Positions 15,301-22,610 of a stretch of 64,000 bases of DNA are shown here, in pieces. The notes under the pieces were generated by a model. That model did not search any database and was not told the DNA's origin. It was given only the letters and a program-made list of their open reading frames with translations. The translations under genes and the position numbers were made by a program. The DNA lies in NCBI GenBank assembly GCA_946548895.1, contig CAMNQF010000008.1:1-64000 (forward strand). The letters run 5' to 3'. This DNA comes from an uncultured bacterium. GTDB lineage: Bacteria > Bacillota > Clostridia > Oscillospirales > Oscillospiraceae. Numbering within the stretch: position 1 is the first letter of the stretch; the number at the start of each line of letters is the position of its first letter.

Positions 15301-17990
15301 TGATCGACAATATAGACCCCGGCGAAACGCTGATCGTGAAGGAAACCAGGGCAAAACCAAACTATGTCCTGGACGATACCCCGCAGACCGTGAAGGTAAA
15401 AGCGGGCGAGACAATGACGCTGGAGTTCCGCAACCAGCCCATGTCCTCCCTGCTGATCGTGAAAAAGGACGCTGTGACGGGTAAGCCTTTGTCCGACGTG
15501 GAATTTCTGCTGACGGACAGCGCGGGCGGCGTGATTGGCAGCTCCAACGGCAAATTTGTGACGGACAGCGCGGGGACTATCCGGGTGGACGGCCTCACCC
15601 CCGGCACGACGGTGATCGCAAAGGAAATCCGGCAGCGGCCCAATTATGTGCTGGACGATACCCCGCAGACCGCCAAGATCAAGGCGGGCGAAACGGTTAC
15701 ATTGGAGTTCCGCAACCAGCCCGCCGGGAAACTGATCGTGCTGAAAAAGGACAGCCGAACCGGGAAGCCCCTGGAGGGGGCTACCTTCAAAATTACCACC
15801 GCTACCGGCGAATTTGTGCCGGATGAAAACGGGGTGCTGTCCAGCAATGGCATCTACTATTCTGACCGCGAGGGAAAAATCACGATAAATGGCGTGGTGG
15901 GCTCGCTGGTAGTGACGGAAACGGCCAGCATCCCCGGCTACTCCATCGACGAGGCCACCCGGACGCAGACGGTGGTTGTGAACCCCAACGACACGCAGAC
16001 CTTGACCTTTTACAACACCCCCAGCACCACCCTTGTGATTGAGAAGTACATCGAGGGGACCACCACCCCCATCAAAGGCGTGACCTTCCTTGTCACCGAC
16101 AGCTCCGGGGCCGTCATCGGAAACAGCAACGGCGAGTTCGTGACGGACGAGGCGGGCCGCATCGTCCTGGAGGGGTTGGAGCCCGGTTCCACCATCACCG
16201 CCAAGGAGATCAAGACAGTGGAGGGGGCGGTGCTGGACACCACACCCAAGTCCATCAAGATCAAGGCCGGGGAGGTGCAGTACCTCCGCTTCTACAACAA
16301 AATGCAGGGGACCATCGTTGTCCGAAAGCTGGACAAGCAGACCGGCGAACCGCTGGCCGGGGTGGAGTTCCAGATCACCTATTCGGACGGGAGCTACCTG
16401 GACGACGACTACGGCCACCTGTCCAGCAAGGGCCTGTATAAGACAGGCCCCACCGGGGAAATCAGGATCAACGGCGTGGTGGGCACACTGGAAATTTCCG
16501 AGGTAACGCCTTTACCCGGCTATGTGATGGACGAGGGCACCAGGACGCAGACGGTGAAGGTGAACCCCGGCGATACCCAGACCATCACCGTGTATAACAC
16601 CAAGATCGGCGGCCTCACCATCATCAAAAAGGACGAGGAAACCGGGGAGCGGATCAAGGGCGTACAGTTTGAAATCCGCAGACTGAACGGGGAGATCGTC
16701 GGCACCTTCACCACTGACAGCAGCGGCGTGATCCAGCTTCCCCAGGCGGAAAAGGGCTGGCTTGAAATCGTGGAACGGAAGGCCGCCGATGGCTACACCC
16801 TGGACGATACCCCCCACCGCGTCAAGGTAAAGGACGGCCAGACCGCCACCCTGGAAATCACCAACCGCAAGGCCGGGAGCGCCATCATCCATAAGGTGGA
16901 CAGCCTCACCGGGGAGGGCATCTACGGCGTGAAGTTCTTGATCTCCGACGCCAAGGGCAACCCTCTGGGTGTGTATGAAAGCGATAGCGGGGGTTACGTG
17001 TTCATCGACAAAGAGCTGACGGACGGGAAATATACCGCGCGTGAATTGGAATGTGCGGATGGGTACATTCTGGACACCCAGCCCAAGACCTTCTACGTCC
17101 AGTACGGCGGCTGCTCCACTATTACGTGGCCCAATACCGCCATGCGGGGGCAAATCCAGATCATCAAGAAATCCGCCGACTACAACTCCGCCAACGGCCT
17201 GCCCGCCGGGACACCGCTGGCCGGGGCCACCTTCGAGATTTACAACGAGCGCAACGGGAACAAGGTGGACACCATCGTGACAGACCGCAATGGGCTGGCG
17301 TCCTCCAAGGCCCTGCCCCTGGGCCGCTATACCATCAAAGAAACCAAGGCCCCGGCCAACTACGGCGCGACTACCGACACTTACACCGCCGTATTGGAGT
17401 TCAGCGGCCAGATCGTGAAGCTGGAAATCACCAACAAGAGCGTGTCCACGGGGGTTTCCATTGAAAAGACCGGGCCCAAGGAGGCCATGCGCGGCCAGCC
17501 TGTGCGCTATGTGTTCAGCGGCATCGGCAACACCAGCAACGTGACGCTGGAATCCTTCTATTGGAGGGACACCCTGCCCGCCGCTGTGAAGCTGGACAGA
17601 ATCGTGACGGGCACCTACAACTTCCCCGGCAATTACAAGATCGTGTATAAGGTGAACAACACTGGGGACTACCGCACGCTGGCTGACAACCTCAGCACCA
17701 GCAAAAACTACACCCTGGCCGCGTCCCCCGTGGCCCTGGGGCTGGCGGCGAATGAGCGCGTCACCGAGATCATGTTCGTGTTCGGGCAGGCCCCCGGAGG
17801 GTTCTCCCAGGTGGAAGCTCCCATGGTATACTGTGTGGCCCTGTCCAATCTGGCCCCTGGGAGCAGTTTCGTCAACGTGGCCGACGTGGGTGGCACCTAT
17901 AACGGGGTATGGTTCCAGGCCGTCACCCGCTGGGTAACGAATGTGTACGGGAAGCCCGTGGTCCCGACCCTGCCCAAGACCGGCTACTAA
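12303..17990 (+). CDS. Giant SpaA/CnaB-repeat adhesin
   Basis: 1895 residues from TTG 12303 (SD AAGGAGG). Signal peptide VSLLLALVCAVGLLPLSAFA. The N-terminal domain (about 35-280, with ALCAYQKG around Cys88) resembles thioester adhesin domains. Then about 15 SpaA/CnaB isopeptide repeats, each starting with a K-V/K-D segment such as KVDSITGNPLQGAKF, and a final non-repeat domain. The protein ends NVYGKPVVPTLPKTGY: LPKTG is present but the usual hydrophobic helix and basic tail are missing. It should form a long stalk for mating-pair or host contact. The sortase is two genes upstream. Confidence 0.88.
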   Translation: MKQKTINRIVSLLLALVCAVGLLPLSAFAAGLSSAPGSITQKSSDYMKINGKSVRYKAASSAINSVGLPYVFDEQVTVPGYGDVRALCAYQKGTLGPAANGQKWNYKEEVNNASLRVLLTYVYSHTYGDFTDAGDAVGLEHWGQYWSDIWFMVAQAGSWLYEHGTILDVNSNREGFIEQMAEEFVAAMRLYHDTYGQSSWIKDWSKIGTHSIIDSNDGGKTGNSAYDYIATGVNLVLDHPEYFHNYHLWMYDWDKSQPWKLVGQSGVPMQRLLIAVPEDSPIDDTLQLTVKKLEAGSNKPLAGVTFSVKSAAGSGDFSVTRTTGADGTLTLTDADGLTAGQYLITEEAVPEGYIAQTESQLVTVLPNNSAANTFTFYNATTTTDGDGSIRKVNADDPTEGIPGAVIRITSVKLDDGGSFFGEYITGDGGYISKEDLDFSQLPAGAYLAEEITPPEGFILSSDVAKVKQPFVWDGKTDVSLVFENSAKVKVQLKKVDESGQPLAGAIFVVLRDGQVIATEETQVDGTITVSHVTEGYWEFREVHAPEGFDCDRSPVGVHVNAEDLQGEQTVVVTKANHHKRSLTIEKVDAETGDPIPNTSFHVRGVNIGYENDVTVGPDGKAVLSDMPSGCFEVEETNVPAPWILDTNNRKTVWIDAKQGKDITVTFANSTRPGVRLLKLDGQTGKPIAGAVFKIEEVDGGFTDQRQTGPDGTIFWEGLRPGAFKIFEVTPAPNYVHDDTVHIVQLEPNHTTTIELTNIIKPTLKIQKVDSITGNPLQGAKFQIWRTSGETTAGDYYDLGVFHSNEAGEIVLEHTDPGWFKISELESPSGYSIKQADHEFYLAAGQTKTVTVENIPLSALVVWKYDSVTGQPVEGAVFQVKYLSGASGTGGTVIGTYKTSANGSFTVTRLQAGAYVVEELSSDSGHVIDTAPQTAYISGKQQDVVELHFGNSPKGSVMIKKIDSITHEPLSDVEFLVTKADGTLLGSANGKYVSDSAGTVLIDNIDPGETLIVKETRAKPNYVLDDTPQTVKVKAGETMTLEFRNQPMSSLLIVKKDAVTGKPLSDVEFLLTDSAGGVIGSSNGKFVTDSAGTIRVDGLTPGTTVIAKEIRQRPNYVLDDTPQTAKIKAGETVTLEFRNQPAGKLIVLKKDSRTGKPLEGATFKITTATGEFVPDENGVLSSNGIYYSDREGKITINGVVGSLVVTETASIPGYSIDEATRTQTVVVNPNDTQTLTFYNTPSTTLVIEKYIEGTTTPIKGVTFLVTDSSGAVIGNSNGEFVTDEAGRIVLEGLEPGSTITAKEIKTVEGAVLDTTPKSIKIKAGEVQYLRFYNKMQGTIVVRKLDKQTGEPLAGVEFQITYSDGSYLDDDYGHLSSKGLYKTGPTGEIRINGVVGTLEISEVTPLPGYVMDEGTRTQTVKVNPGDTQTITVYNTKIGGLTIIKKDEETGERIKGVQFEIRRLNGEIVGTFTTDSSGVIQLPQAEKGWLEIVERKAADGYTLDDTPHRVKVKDGQTATLEITNRKAGSAIIHKVDSLTGEGIYGVKFLISDAKGNPLGVYESDSGGYVFIDKELTDGKYTARELECADGYILDTQPKTFYVQYGGCSTITWPNTAMRGQIQIIKKSADYNSANGLPAGTPLAGATFEIYNERNGNKVDTIVTDRNGLASSKALPLGRYTIKETKAPANYGATTDTYTAVLEFSGQIVKLEITNKSVSTGVSIEKTGPKEAMRGQPVRYVFSGIGNTSNVTLESFYWRDTLPAAVKLDRIVTGTYNFPGNYKIVYKVNNTGDYRTLADNLSTSKNYTLAASPVALGLAANERVTEIMFVFGQAPGGFSQVEAPMVYCVALSNLAPGSSFVNVADVGGTYNGVWFQAVTRWVTNVYGKPVVPTLPKTGY

Positions 17991-17996
17991 AATAAA

Positions 17997-18009
17997 TCTC
18001 ACCATGAGA
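17997..18009. promoter_or_regulatory. ICE palindrome copy 7
   Basis: Core TCTCA-CCA-TGAGA. With its flanks it fills the whole 30-base gap between the adhesin stop and the virD4 ATG, leaving no Shine-Dalgarno sequence. Confidence 0.72.
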
Positions 18010-18020
18010 CACAATTCGAC

Positions 18021-19787
18021 ATGAAGCAGCAGCCGAATCACAGCGTCCTCCCGTGGGTACTGCTGGCCGCCCCCGTCCTTTGGATGGGGGCGGTCCTGGC
18101 CTACGCCTACGAGGACGGCATGATTGTATTTGAACTCCTGGACAGCTTTGTCGCCGCCATGGAGCATCCCTTTGCCATTGGCTGGACGCCCCATACCCTC
18201 AAATTCATGCTGGGGGCCCTGGTGGTCTATGGATTTGCTGTGACCCTGTACCTGTCCGGCAGGCAGAACCGCCGCCCTGGGGAGGAACATGGCTCCGCCC
18301 ACTGGGGGAACGTGCATCAGCTTGACCGCAAATACCGGGACAAAGACGTTCACAACAACGCCATCCTGTCCCAAAACCTGCACATGAGCCTGAACGGGCG
18401 GCAGCACCTGCGCAACCTGTTACAGATCGTGGTGGGCGGCTCCGGCTCCGGCAAAACCCGGTATGTGGTAAAGCCCAATATTTATGAGGCAAACGCCTCC
18501 TATATAGCGACTGATCCCAAGGGAGAACTCGCCCGCGCCGCCGTCCCGCTGCTTCTCCGGGAGGGCTATGTGATCCGGGTGATCGACCTCGTAGACCTGG
18601 ATCACAGCGATCACTACAACCCCTTCCACTACATCCGCAGCGACGCCGACGTGCTGAAGCTGATCGCCAATTTCATCCGCAACACCACACCGAAAGGGGC
18701 CCACTCCAACGATCCATTTTGGGAAAAATCTGAAATCGCGCTGGACTCCGCCCTTATGCTCTACCTGCTCCACGAGGCGCCCCCGGAGGAACAGACCATG
18801 GAAATGATGTTGACTATGCTGGAATATGGGGCGGCCAAAGAGGGGGACGGGGACTACCAATCGCCCCTTGACCTGCTTTTTGAGGCGTTGGAGGAGGAAA
18901 ACCCGAACCATATCGCCCTGCGCCAGTACAAGGTGTTCAAGCAGGCCCCCAGTGAAACCGCCATGAGCATCTTGATCACCGCCTCCGTCCGGCTGGCCCC
19001 CTTCACCTTGCCGGAGGTACAGCGCGTCACATCCACCGACACCATGGAGCTGGACAAGCTGGGGGAGCGGAAGCAGGCGGTGTTCTGCATCATCCCAGAC
19101 AGCAACGACGCCTCGCTGAATTTCCTGGTGGGAATGCTGTATACCCAGGCGTTCCAGGAGCTGTACTATCAGGCGGACAAGGTGCATGGCGGCAGCCTGC
19201 CCGTCCCGGTCCGGCTGATGTTCGACGAGTTCGCAAACGTGGCTTTGCCGGACGGCTATGCCCGGCTCCAGGCCACCATGCGCTCTCGGAATATCATGGC
19301 CACCATTATACTACAGAATATCTCCCAGTTGAAGGCTCTTTTTCGCGATGACTGGGAAGGCATCATCGGCAACGCGGACAGCTTCATTTACCTGGGCGGG
19401 AACGAACAATCGACCCATAAGTACGTTTCCGAGCTTTTGGGGAAAGAAACCATCGAAACCCGCACCAGCAGCCAAAGCAAGGGGCGAAACGGCTCCTACA
19501 GCCAGAATTTTCAACAGGCGGGGCGCGAGCTTTTGACGCCAGATGAAGTGCGTATGCTGGACAACCGGCTTTCCATCATCCTGATCCGGGGCGAGGCCCC
19601 GGTGATGGACGCCAAATTTGACCTGGAACGGCACCCGAACATTAAGTACACCGGGGACGGCGGGGCCATTCCCTATGTCCACAACGCCAAGTGTCTCTAT
19701 GACACGGGCGACCTGGACTTTGAATTTACATCCCTGGACGAAACCGAAATCATCGACGAATTGGAGGAATCTGACCATGAAGAATAA
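18021..19787 (+). CDS. virD4: VirD4/TraG-type coupling protein (T4CP)
   Basis: 588 residues. Two N-terminal membrane helices (about 10-28 and 57-76), Walker A GGSGSGKT near 139-146, Walker B VRLMFDEFANV near 395-405, and RSRNIMATIILQNISQLKALF, all typical of the TraG/VirD4 family. The hexameric ATPase brings the relaxase-DNA complex to the transfer channel. Normal length. The start ATG is preceded by TTCGAC and the palindrome but has no SD, unlike its neighbours. Confidence 0.9.
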   Translation: MKQQPNHSVLPWVLLAAPVLWMGAVLAYAYEDGMIVFELLDSFVAAMEHPFAIGWTPHTLKFMLGALVVYGFAVTLYLSGRQNRRPGEEHGSAHWGNVHQLDRKYRDKDVHNNAILSQNLHMSLNGRQHLRNLLQIVVGGSGSGKTRYVVKPNIYEANASYIATDPKGELARAAVPLLLREGYVIRVIDLVDLDHSDHYNPFHYIRSDADVLKLIANFIRNTTPKGAHSNDPFWEKSEIALDSALMLYLLHEAPPEEQTMEMMLTMLEYGAAKEGDGDYQSPLDLLFEALEEENPNHIALRQYKVFKQAPSETAMSILITASVRLAPFTLPEVQRVTSTDTMELDKLGERKQAVFCIIPDSNDASLNFLVGMLYTQAFQELYYQADKVHGGSLPVPVRLMFDEFANVALPDGYARLQATMRSRNIMATIILQNISQLKALFRDDWEGIIGNADSFIYLGGNEQSTHKYVSELLGKETIETRTSSQSKGRNGSYSQNFQQAGRELLTPDEVRMLDNRLSIILIRGEAPVMDAKFDLERHPNIKYTGDGGAIPYVHNAKCLYDTGDLDFEFTSLDETEIIDELEESDHEE

Positions 19788-20118
19788 CCATGACCTGACC
19801 CATTCCCGCGCCAAGGCCCGCCGCTATATGGCGGCGTGGACGGCCCTGGTGCTGTCCCTGGCCCTGTTCACCCTTCCGGCCTTCGCCACCCCCGGCGGCG
19901 GCAGCGATCCCCTGTCCATCGTCAACAACCTGTCCGACTTCATCTTCTCCTGCATCAAGGCCATCGGCGTGATCATCCTGGGCTGGGGCATCGTCCAGCT
20001 CGGCATGAGCATCCAGTCCCACGACGCCAGCCAGCGCAGCCAGGGTATGCTGTGCGTGTTCGGCGGGCTGATCATCGCCTTTGCAAAGGAAATTTTGTCC
20101 GCTATCGGTGCGCTGTGA
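19777..20118 (+). CDS. VirB2/TrbC-like pilin subunit (Maff2 type)
   Basis: 113 residues, ATG 19777 with SD GGAGG inside the virD4 end (overlap 11 bases). A basic N-terminus, a signal-type helix (WTALVLSLALFTLPAFA, cut after AFA), then two hydrophobic helices around FIFSCIKAIGVIILGWGIVQLGM and MLCVFGGLIIAFAKEIL separated by a short polar loop SHDASQRSQG. That layout matches VirB2/TrbC pilins and Maff2-type proteins at the same position in related ICEs. Probably forms the transfer pilus or channel lining. Confidence 0.72.
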   Translation: MKNNHDLTHSRAKARRYMAAWTALVLSLALFTLPAFATPGGGSDPLSIVNNLSDFIFSCIKAIGVIILGWGIVQLGMSIQSHDASQRSQGMLCVFGGLIIAFAKEILSAIGAL

Positions 20119-20135
20119 GGCGGGCCAGTATCAAC

Positions 20136-20172
20136 AGGGGAAATGTGTCTCACCATGAGACACATTTCCCCT
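20136..20172. promoter_or_regulatory. ICE palindrome copy 8, extended to 17-bp arms
   Basis: Arms AGGGGAAATGTGTCTCA and complement around CCA make a perfect 37-base palindrome in the pilin-virB6 gap. It is the longest copy and would also form a stable RNA hairpin 16 bases before the virB6 start. Confidence 0.8.
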
Positions 20173-20188
20173 ATGGGGGTGAATCGTA

Positions 20189-21028
20189 ATGAGCGACAAC
20201 TGGATTGTAAACATTTTGGAGAACGCGCTGACGGACTGGAACGGAAAATTGTCCGAGATATGGACGCTGCTGACGCAGACCCCGCAGACTTTCAAAGGGG
20301 GCGACATCTGGACGGTGATCTCCGGCATCCACACCGCCATGGTGGGCATCGGCTATGGCCTGCTGGTGCTGTTCTTCGCCATGGGCGTGTTCCAAAGCGC
20401 CGCCAGCTTCAAAGACTTCCAGCGCCCGGAATTTGCCCTGCGCCATTTCATCCGCTTCGTGCTGGCAAAGGTGGCCGTGGGGAGCTGCATGGAGATCATG
20501 ACCGCCATTTTCAGCGTATGCGGCGGGGTAGTCGCTACCGTCATGTCCGGCATGGGCGGCTCGGTGTCTACGGCGGCCACCCTGCCCGCGGAGATCGTGA
20601 CGGCCATTGAGGGCCTGGGCCTGCTGGAGAGCATACCCCTCTGGCTGGTGTCCCTGCTGGGCAGCCTGTTCATCACCGTCATGTCCTTTATCCTGCTGCT
20701 GACGGTGTACGGGCGGTTTTTCCGGCTCTATCTATTCACCGCCCTGGCCCCGCTCCCCCTGGCGTCCTTCGCCGGGGAGGGCACCGCCGCCAGCGGCAAA
20801 GCCTTCCTCAAAAATTACATTGGTGTGTGTATGGAGGGGGCGGTGATCGTGCTGGCCTGCCTGATCTACTCCGCGTTCCTGTCCAGCAGCACCCCGGCGG
20901 CCGACGCCAGCCTGCCCGCCGTCACCATGGCATGGCAGTACATTGGGCAGCTAATTTTCAATATGCTGATCCTCACCGGACTGGTAAAGGGCGCCGACAG
21001 GGTGGTAAAGGAGATGTTGGGCCTATAG
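20189..21028 (+). CDS. VirB6/TrbL-like membrane channel protein
   Basis: 279 residues, SD GGGGTG. Polytopic: hydrophobic stretches near 50-70, 95-125, 155-190 (LVSLLGSLFITVMSFILLLTV), 220-240 and 255-270. The run YGRFFRLYLFTALAPLPLASF is characteristic of TrbL/VirB6 proteins of Gram-positive ICEs. It forms part of the inner-membrane translocation complex with VirB4. The downstream methylase starts within the last codons of this gene. Confidence 0.78.
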   Translation: MSDNWIVNILENALTDWNGKLSEIWTLLTQTPQTFKGGDIWTVISGIHTAMVGIGYGLLVLFFAMGVFQSAASFKDFQRPEFALRHFIRFVLAKVAVGSCMEIMTAIFSVCGGVVATVMSGMGGSVSTAATLPAEIVTAIEGLGLLESIPLWLVSLLGSLFITVMSFILLLTVYGRFFRLYLFTALAPLPLASFAGEGTAASGKAFLKNYIGVCMEGAVIVLACLIYSAFLSSSTPAADASLPAVTMAWQYIGQLIFNMLILTGLVKGADRVVKEMLGL

Positions 21029-21558
21029 GGAAATATAACATCATCTATGCCGACCCGCCGTGGAAATACGGCACATGGCACTCCGCTGACCGGCACTACC
21101 CCACCATGCCCATTGAGGACATCAAGGCTTTGCCCGTGTCCGAACTGGCCGCCGACGATTGCGCCCTGTTCCTCTGGATCACCATGCCCATGCTCCATGA
21201 GGCGTGGGGCGTGATGGAGGCATGGGGCTTTCGCTTTGTGACCTGCGCCTTTGTCTGGATCAAACTCAGCCGGAAATCCAACACGGTATTTTGGGGGCCG
21301 GGCCACTGGACAAGGGCCAACGCGGAGCTGTGCCTTCTTGCAACCAGGGGCCACCCCAAACGGCAGGCCCGGAATGTCCACCAAGTCATCATCTCCCATG
21401 TCCAGGAACACAGCCGGAAGCCTGACGAGGCCCGCCGCCGCATTGAGGCCCTGATGGGGGACGTGCCCCGGGTGGAGCTGTTCGCCCGCCGCCCCGCCCC
21501 CGGCTGGGACGTTTGGGGGAATGAGGTGGACAGCACCATTGATTGGGCGCCAACATAA
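21025..21558 (+). CDS. MT-A70 family DNA N6-adenine methyltransferase
   Basis: 177 residues. The catalytic DPPW is at about residues 10-13 (KYNIIYADPPWKYG), followed by CALFLWITMPML and NAELCLLATRGHP, as in MT-A70 phage/ICE methylases. It likely methylates adenine in element DNA to protect it from restriction. No ATG, GTG or TTG lies near the N-terminus in this frame; ATA 21025, after AAAGGAG and overlapping the virB6 stop, is the best start. Translation may depend on coupling to virB6. Confidence 0.75.
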   Translation: MGKYNIIYADPPWKYGTWHSADRHYPTMPIEDIKALPVSELAADDCALFLWITMPMLHEAWGVMEAWGFRFVTCAFVWIKLSRKSNTVFWGPGHWTRANAELCLLATRGHPKRQARNVHQVIISHVQEHSRKPDEARRRIEALMGDVPRVELFARRPAPGWDVWGNEVDSTIDWAPT

Positions 21559-21588
21559 AAGACCGCCTGCACACCCGCAGGCGGTCTT
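21559..21588. terminator. Bidirectional terminator
   Basis: AAGACCGCCTGC/GCAGGCGGTCTT, 12 bp with a 6-base loop, between the convergent methylase and toxin genes. Confidence 0.7.
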
Positions 21589-21590
21589 GA

Positions 21591-21923
21591 TTATGGTTCC
21601 TCGCCGGATATATCTCCAAACAGAATACGCAGATAGTCCCTCCGGCCATAGAGCACACGGTCCACATAGACATCGGAGCCATGGGGCCGGTAGAAAATCA
21701 TGTAGCTCCCGCTGACCAGGAAACGGTAATCACCGCTTTCAACTGTGACAGCGGACAGGGGAGAGCCCATGAGGGGAAACATCCTCAACTGATCCACAGC
21801 GTCCATGATCCTGTCCACCACACGTTTTGCCGCGGATGGGTTTTGCAGCTCCTGGACGATATGATCCCAGATATTGTCCAGGTCACGGAGGGCTTCTTTG
21901 GAATAGCGGATATTATTCCCCAT
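21591..21923 (-). CDS. RelE/ParE-family toxin
   Basis: 110 residues starting MGNNIRYSKEALRDLDNI, the usual RelE/ParE opening, with VVDRIMDAVDQLRMFP and a C-terminal YRFLVSGSYMIFYR and YVDRVLYGRRDYLRIL. Toxins of this type inhibit gyrase (ParE) or cleave ribosome-bound mRNA (RelE). The start at 21923 is chosen for the family N-terminus; it overlaps the antitoxin end by 11 bases. The pair sits opposite to the transfer genes and probably stabilises the ICE. Confidence 0.82.
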   Translation of the reverse strand: MGNNIRYSKEALRDLDNIWDHIVQELQNPSAAKRVVDRIMDAVDQLRMFPLMGSPLSAVTVESGDYRFLVSGSYMIFYRPHGSDVYVDRVLYGRRDYLRILFGDISGEEP

Positions 21924-22173
21924 GGGCCCGCTCCTCAAAATGTGCCCGCATCTCCTCCGGCGTGAGCCAGCCCTCCGTGTCCCCGGACCTACGGCCTTTG
22001 GCAAGCTCACCCATCAGTTTCAACGTCGCCTGGGTCTTTTCATAGTCCTGGATATCCACGATGGCATATCTGCCGCGGCCATTTTTCGTCAGAAAGACAG
22101 GGGAGCCCACGGCTACATCGTGCAGCACTTCGCTGTAATTGCGCAGATCGGAGATAGGTTTAATGTTCGGCAT
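21913..22173 (-). CDS. Phd/YefM-type antitoxin
   Basis: 86 residues: MPNIKPISDLRNYSEVLHDV, GSPVFLTKNGRGRYAIVDIQDYEKTQA, the standard Phd/YefM DNA-binding fold, with a C-terminal toxin-binding tail. It neutralises the adjacent RelE/ParE toxin and should repress their shared promoter, whose spacer holds a TTTACAG/CTGTAAA inverted repeat. Confidence 0.85.
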   Translation of the reverse strand: MPNIKPISDLRNYSEVLHDVAVGSPVFLTKNGRGRYAIVDIQDYEKTQATLKLMGELAKGRRSGDTEGWLTPEEMRAHFEERAHGE

Positions 22174-22198
22174 CCCATTCAGCCCCTTTCTGCTTTAC

Positions 22199-22227
22199 AG
22201 TATACGCCAATGCGCTGTAAAATTCAA
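22199..22227 (-). promoter_or_regulatory. Toxin-antitoxin promoter with internal operator
   Basis: On the minus strand TTGAAT, 17 bases, TATACT. The inverted repeat TTTACAG/CTGTAAA (22194-22221) overlaps the spacer and -10, as expected for autorepression by the antitoxin complex. Confidence 0.65.
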
Positions 22228-22265
22228 CAACAAATTTTACTACACTAAAACTGAGGTGATCAACT

Positions 22266-22610
22266 ATCGAAATCAAAATTCCCAAAGAAGTCCGCCAGCA
22301 CAAGGAGAGCATTTTCTTCGGCCTGTCCGCCCGGCAGTTTTTCTGCGCCCTGGCCGCCGTGGGGATCGCCGTGGCCGTCTATCTGCTGCTGGGTCCCGTA
22401 GCCGGGAAGGAAACCGCGAGTTGGGTGTGCATCCTGGCCGCCGCGCCCGTGGCCGTGGCGGGCTTCTTCAGCTACAATGGCCTGACCCTTGAGCAATTTG
22501 TGTGGGCCTTCCTCAAGTCTGAACTGCTGTACGCCGGGGAGCGGCGCTTTGTGTCCGAAAACTTCTACTATGGTCTGTTCCACCGAAAGGGGCGTGACGA
22601 CTTTGATTAA
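22266..22610 (+). CDS. PrgI/VirB3-like transfer protein, ATC start
   Basis: 114 residues, (M)EIKIPKEVRQHKESIFFGLSA with two membrane helices (about 22-40 and 46-68), then LEQFVWAFLKSELL: the PrgI family that precedes VirB4 in Gram-positive conjugation systems and corresponds to VirB3. GAGGTG lies seven bases before ATC 22266, exactly where the family Met belongs. An in-frame TGA at 22257 rules out any earlier start, and the next ATG (22359) would delete the first helix. It overlaps the virB4 start. Confidence 0.8.
   Translation: MEIKIPKEVRQHKESIFFGLSARQFFCALAAVGIAVAVYLLLGPVAGKETASWVCILAAAPVAVAGFFSYNGLTLEQFVWAFLKSELLYAGERRFVSENFYYGLFHRKGRDDFD

Noticed and set aside
12183-16418. 1411-codon open frame on the minus strand opposite the adhesin
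   Set aside because: Shadow of the CnaB repeats; no domain, and the start of the frame lies over an intergenic palindrome. The same applies to 16512-18407 and 22513-24216 on the minus strand.
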